This document shows, in pieces, positions 63,377 to 64,000 of a stretch of 64,000 bases of DNA. The notes below the pieces were generated by a model. The model saw only the letters and a program-made list of their open reading frames with translations, was not told where the DNA came from and searched no databases. Every line of letters begins with the position of its first letter. Position 1 is the first letter of the stretch. Position numbers and translations under genes: made by a program. Origin of the DNA: Aphanomyces cochlioides (lineage: Eukaryota; Oomycota; Saprolegniomycetes; Saprolegniales; Verrucalvaceae); NCBI GenBank assembly GCA_019828595.1, contig JAHQRK010000008.1, forward strand, positions 496,001 to 560,000, given 5' to 3'.

Positions 63377-63829
63377 TGAATGAAACGACCGCTGCCCTCC
63401 ATTGCATTTTTCATTGAGAGGGCAAAGACTCGCCATCGGCATGACGAGAGAGCCGCGGGACTCGATCCCTTGCCTGGCTGTGAGGGCGGAAATTGGAGGC
63501 AAAGGAGATGTCGTAGTCGCGTTTTGGCGTTCAACTCCATGATCATGTAGACTGTCGCTGATTAAGCAGCGCATGAATCGATTGAACGCCGCGCATTGAC
63601 ACGAATGGAATTCTTTGTGTTGTGGACGACAGGACCTCCACAAGTCGCAGCGGTCTACAGAATGAGCATTGCAGCGAGCATGGAGCCTGTCAAGCTGCTG
63701 TGGAGCAGAGAAGAGAGTTGAACATTTGTCCTTCATGACTTCCAGCGGTTCAACGCGCTTCGAAACGATCTTACCCACGTTCAGAAGGACAATCTCACTA
63801 CCGTCCAAGCTTGCACCTCCCGTCGACAT
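63377..63829 (-). other. Possible BTB/KCTD-type gene fragment
   Basis: From ATG 63829 the minus strand reads M-S-T-G-G-A-S-L-D-G then E-I-V-L-L-N-V-G, like the start of a T1/KCTD-type BTB domain. A GTAAGA donor follows directly. After a CACAG acceptor near 63704, another frame reads G-S-M-L-A-A-M, also typical of that fold, but stops soon after; a V-N-A-R-R segment lies further on in shifted frames. This suggests a decayed or mis-sequenced BTB gene. The downstream part (63377-63550) has no recognisable domain. Confidence 0.35.
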
Positions 63830-64000
63830 GATGGCGACCTTCGTGTTCTCATTCGACGGGAGAATCGGCGCGAGGATATCGTTGTCACTTTCCCTTTGGT
63901 TACGACACTGCCTTTTGATGTCTCTCCCTTGACAAGCGGCGACTAGCAGGGTGGAAGTGCGACCAACAGTCTGCCTCCCTCTTGACGGCAGGTCGAGTCC

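Noticed and set aside
1..64000. CRISPR arrays, rRNA or tRNA genes
   Set aside because: No regularly spaced direct repeats, no rRNA-like sequence and no cloverleaf with a T-loop signature were found by eye; the only tRNA-like string is the retrotransposon primer site.

Overview
The window looks like nuclear DNA of an oomycete, probably from the Saprolegniales (an Aphanomyces-like genome). The reasons are two-domain elicitins, a Crinkler-type effector, receptor-like TKL kinases, a Cys/His-repeat protein of the oomycete type, very short GT-AG introns and compact spacing (two stop codons lie 4 bases apart at 18365/18370). Family names come from motifs read by eye; no database search was run, and the species assignment is inference.

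Layout. 1-12.4 kb: a broken Harbinger-type transposase (167-1143), poorly coding DNA, arginyl-tRNA synthetase (4620-6858, minus) and a receptor-like kinase (7559-9738, minus). 12.4-20 kb: an intronless tandem fusion of two Old Yellow Enzyme domains ending in a CaaX box (12493-14778), a small foldback element (14992-15307), a second receptor-like kinase (16336-18365) and a SMYD-like SET methyltransferase (18370-19941, minus). 21-42 kb: a tandem array of three acyl-CoA oxidase genes. Two are intact and peroxisomal; the third is dead and split by an LTR retrotransposon. Two different Ty3/gypsy elements lie here, each bounded by an exact 5-bp target duplication: 26759-32820 (TCCAC) and 34087-40386 (GTGTA). 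42-45 kb: decayed coding DNA with a frameshifted Cys/His-repeat gene.

45022-61651 is a complete Polinton/Maverick (polintovirus-like) element of 16,630 bp. It has 233-bp terminal inverted repeats beginning AG and ending CT, and a perfect 6-bp target duplication, AACGTG. It encodes protein-primed DNA polymerase B, a chromodomain integrase, a packaging ATPase, an adenain-like protease, major and minor capsid proteins, a fibre with an S74 chaperone domain, and several small proteins. Just inside its left repeat it carries a Crinkler effector gene (45383-46651) whose base composition resembles the host rather than the AT-rich viral genes. The element sits inside an elicitin gene: the 5' part of that gene lies at 61652-61806 and the 3' part at 44659-45021, both minus, and an intact two-domain elicitin paralogue follows at 62528-63376.

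How it fits together. The housekeeping genes (ArgRS, acyl-CoA oxidases, OYE, SMYD) are interleaved with secreted or membrane proteins and three integrase-bearing elements, all with a chromodomain or chromo-like C-terminus. The most interesting object is the capsid-encoding Polinton with an effector as cargo, inserted in another effector-family gene. Several frame breaks inside the elements fall in short homopolymers, so some may be assembly errors rather than decay.
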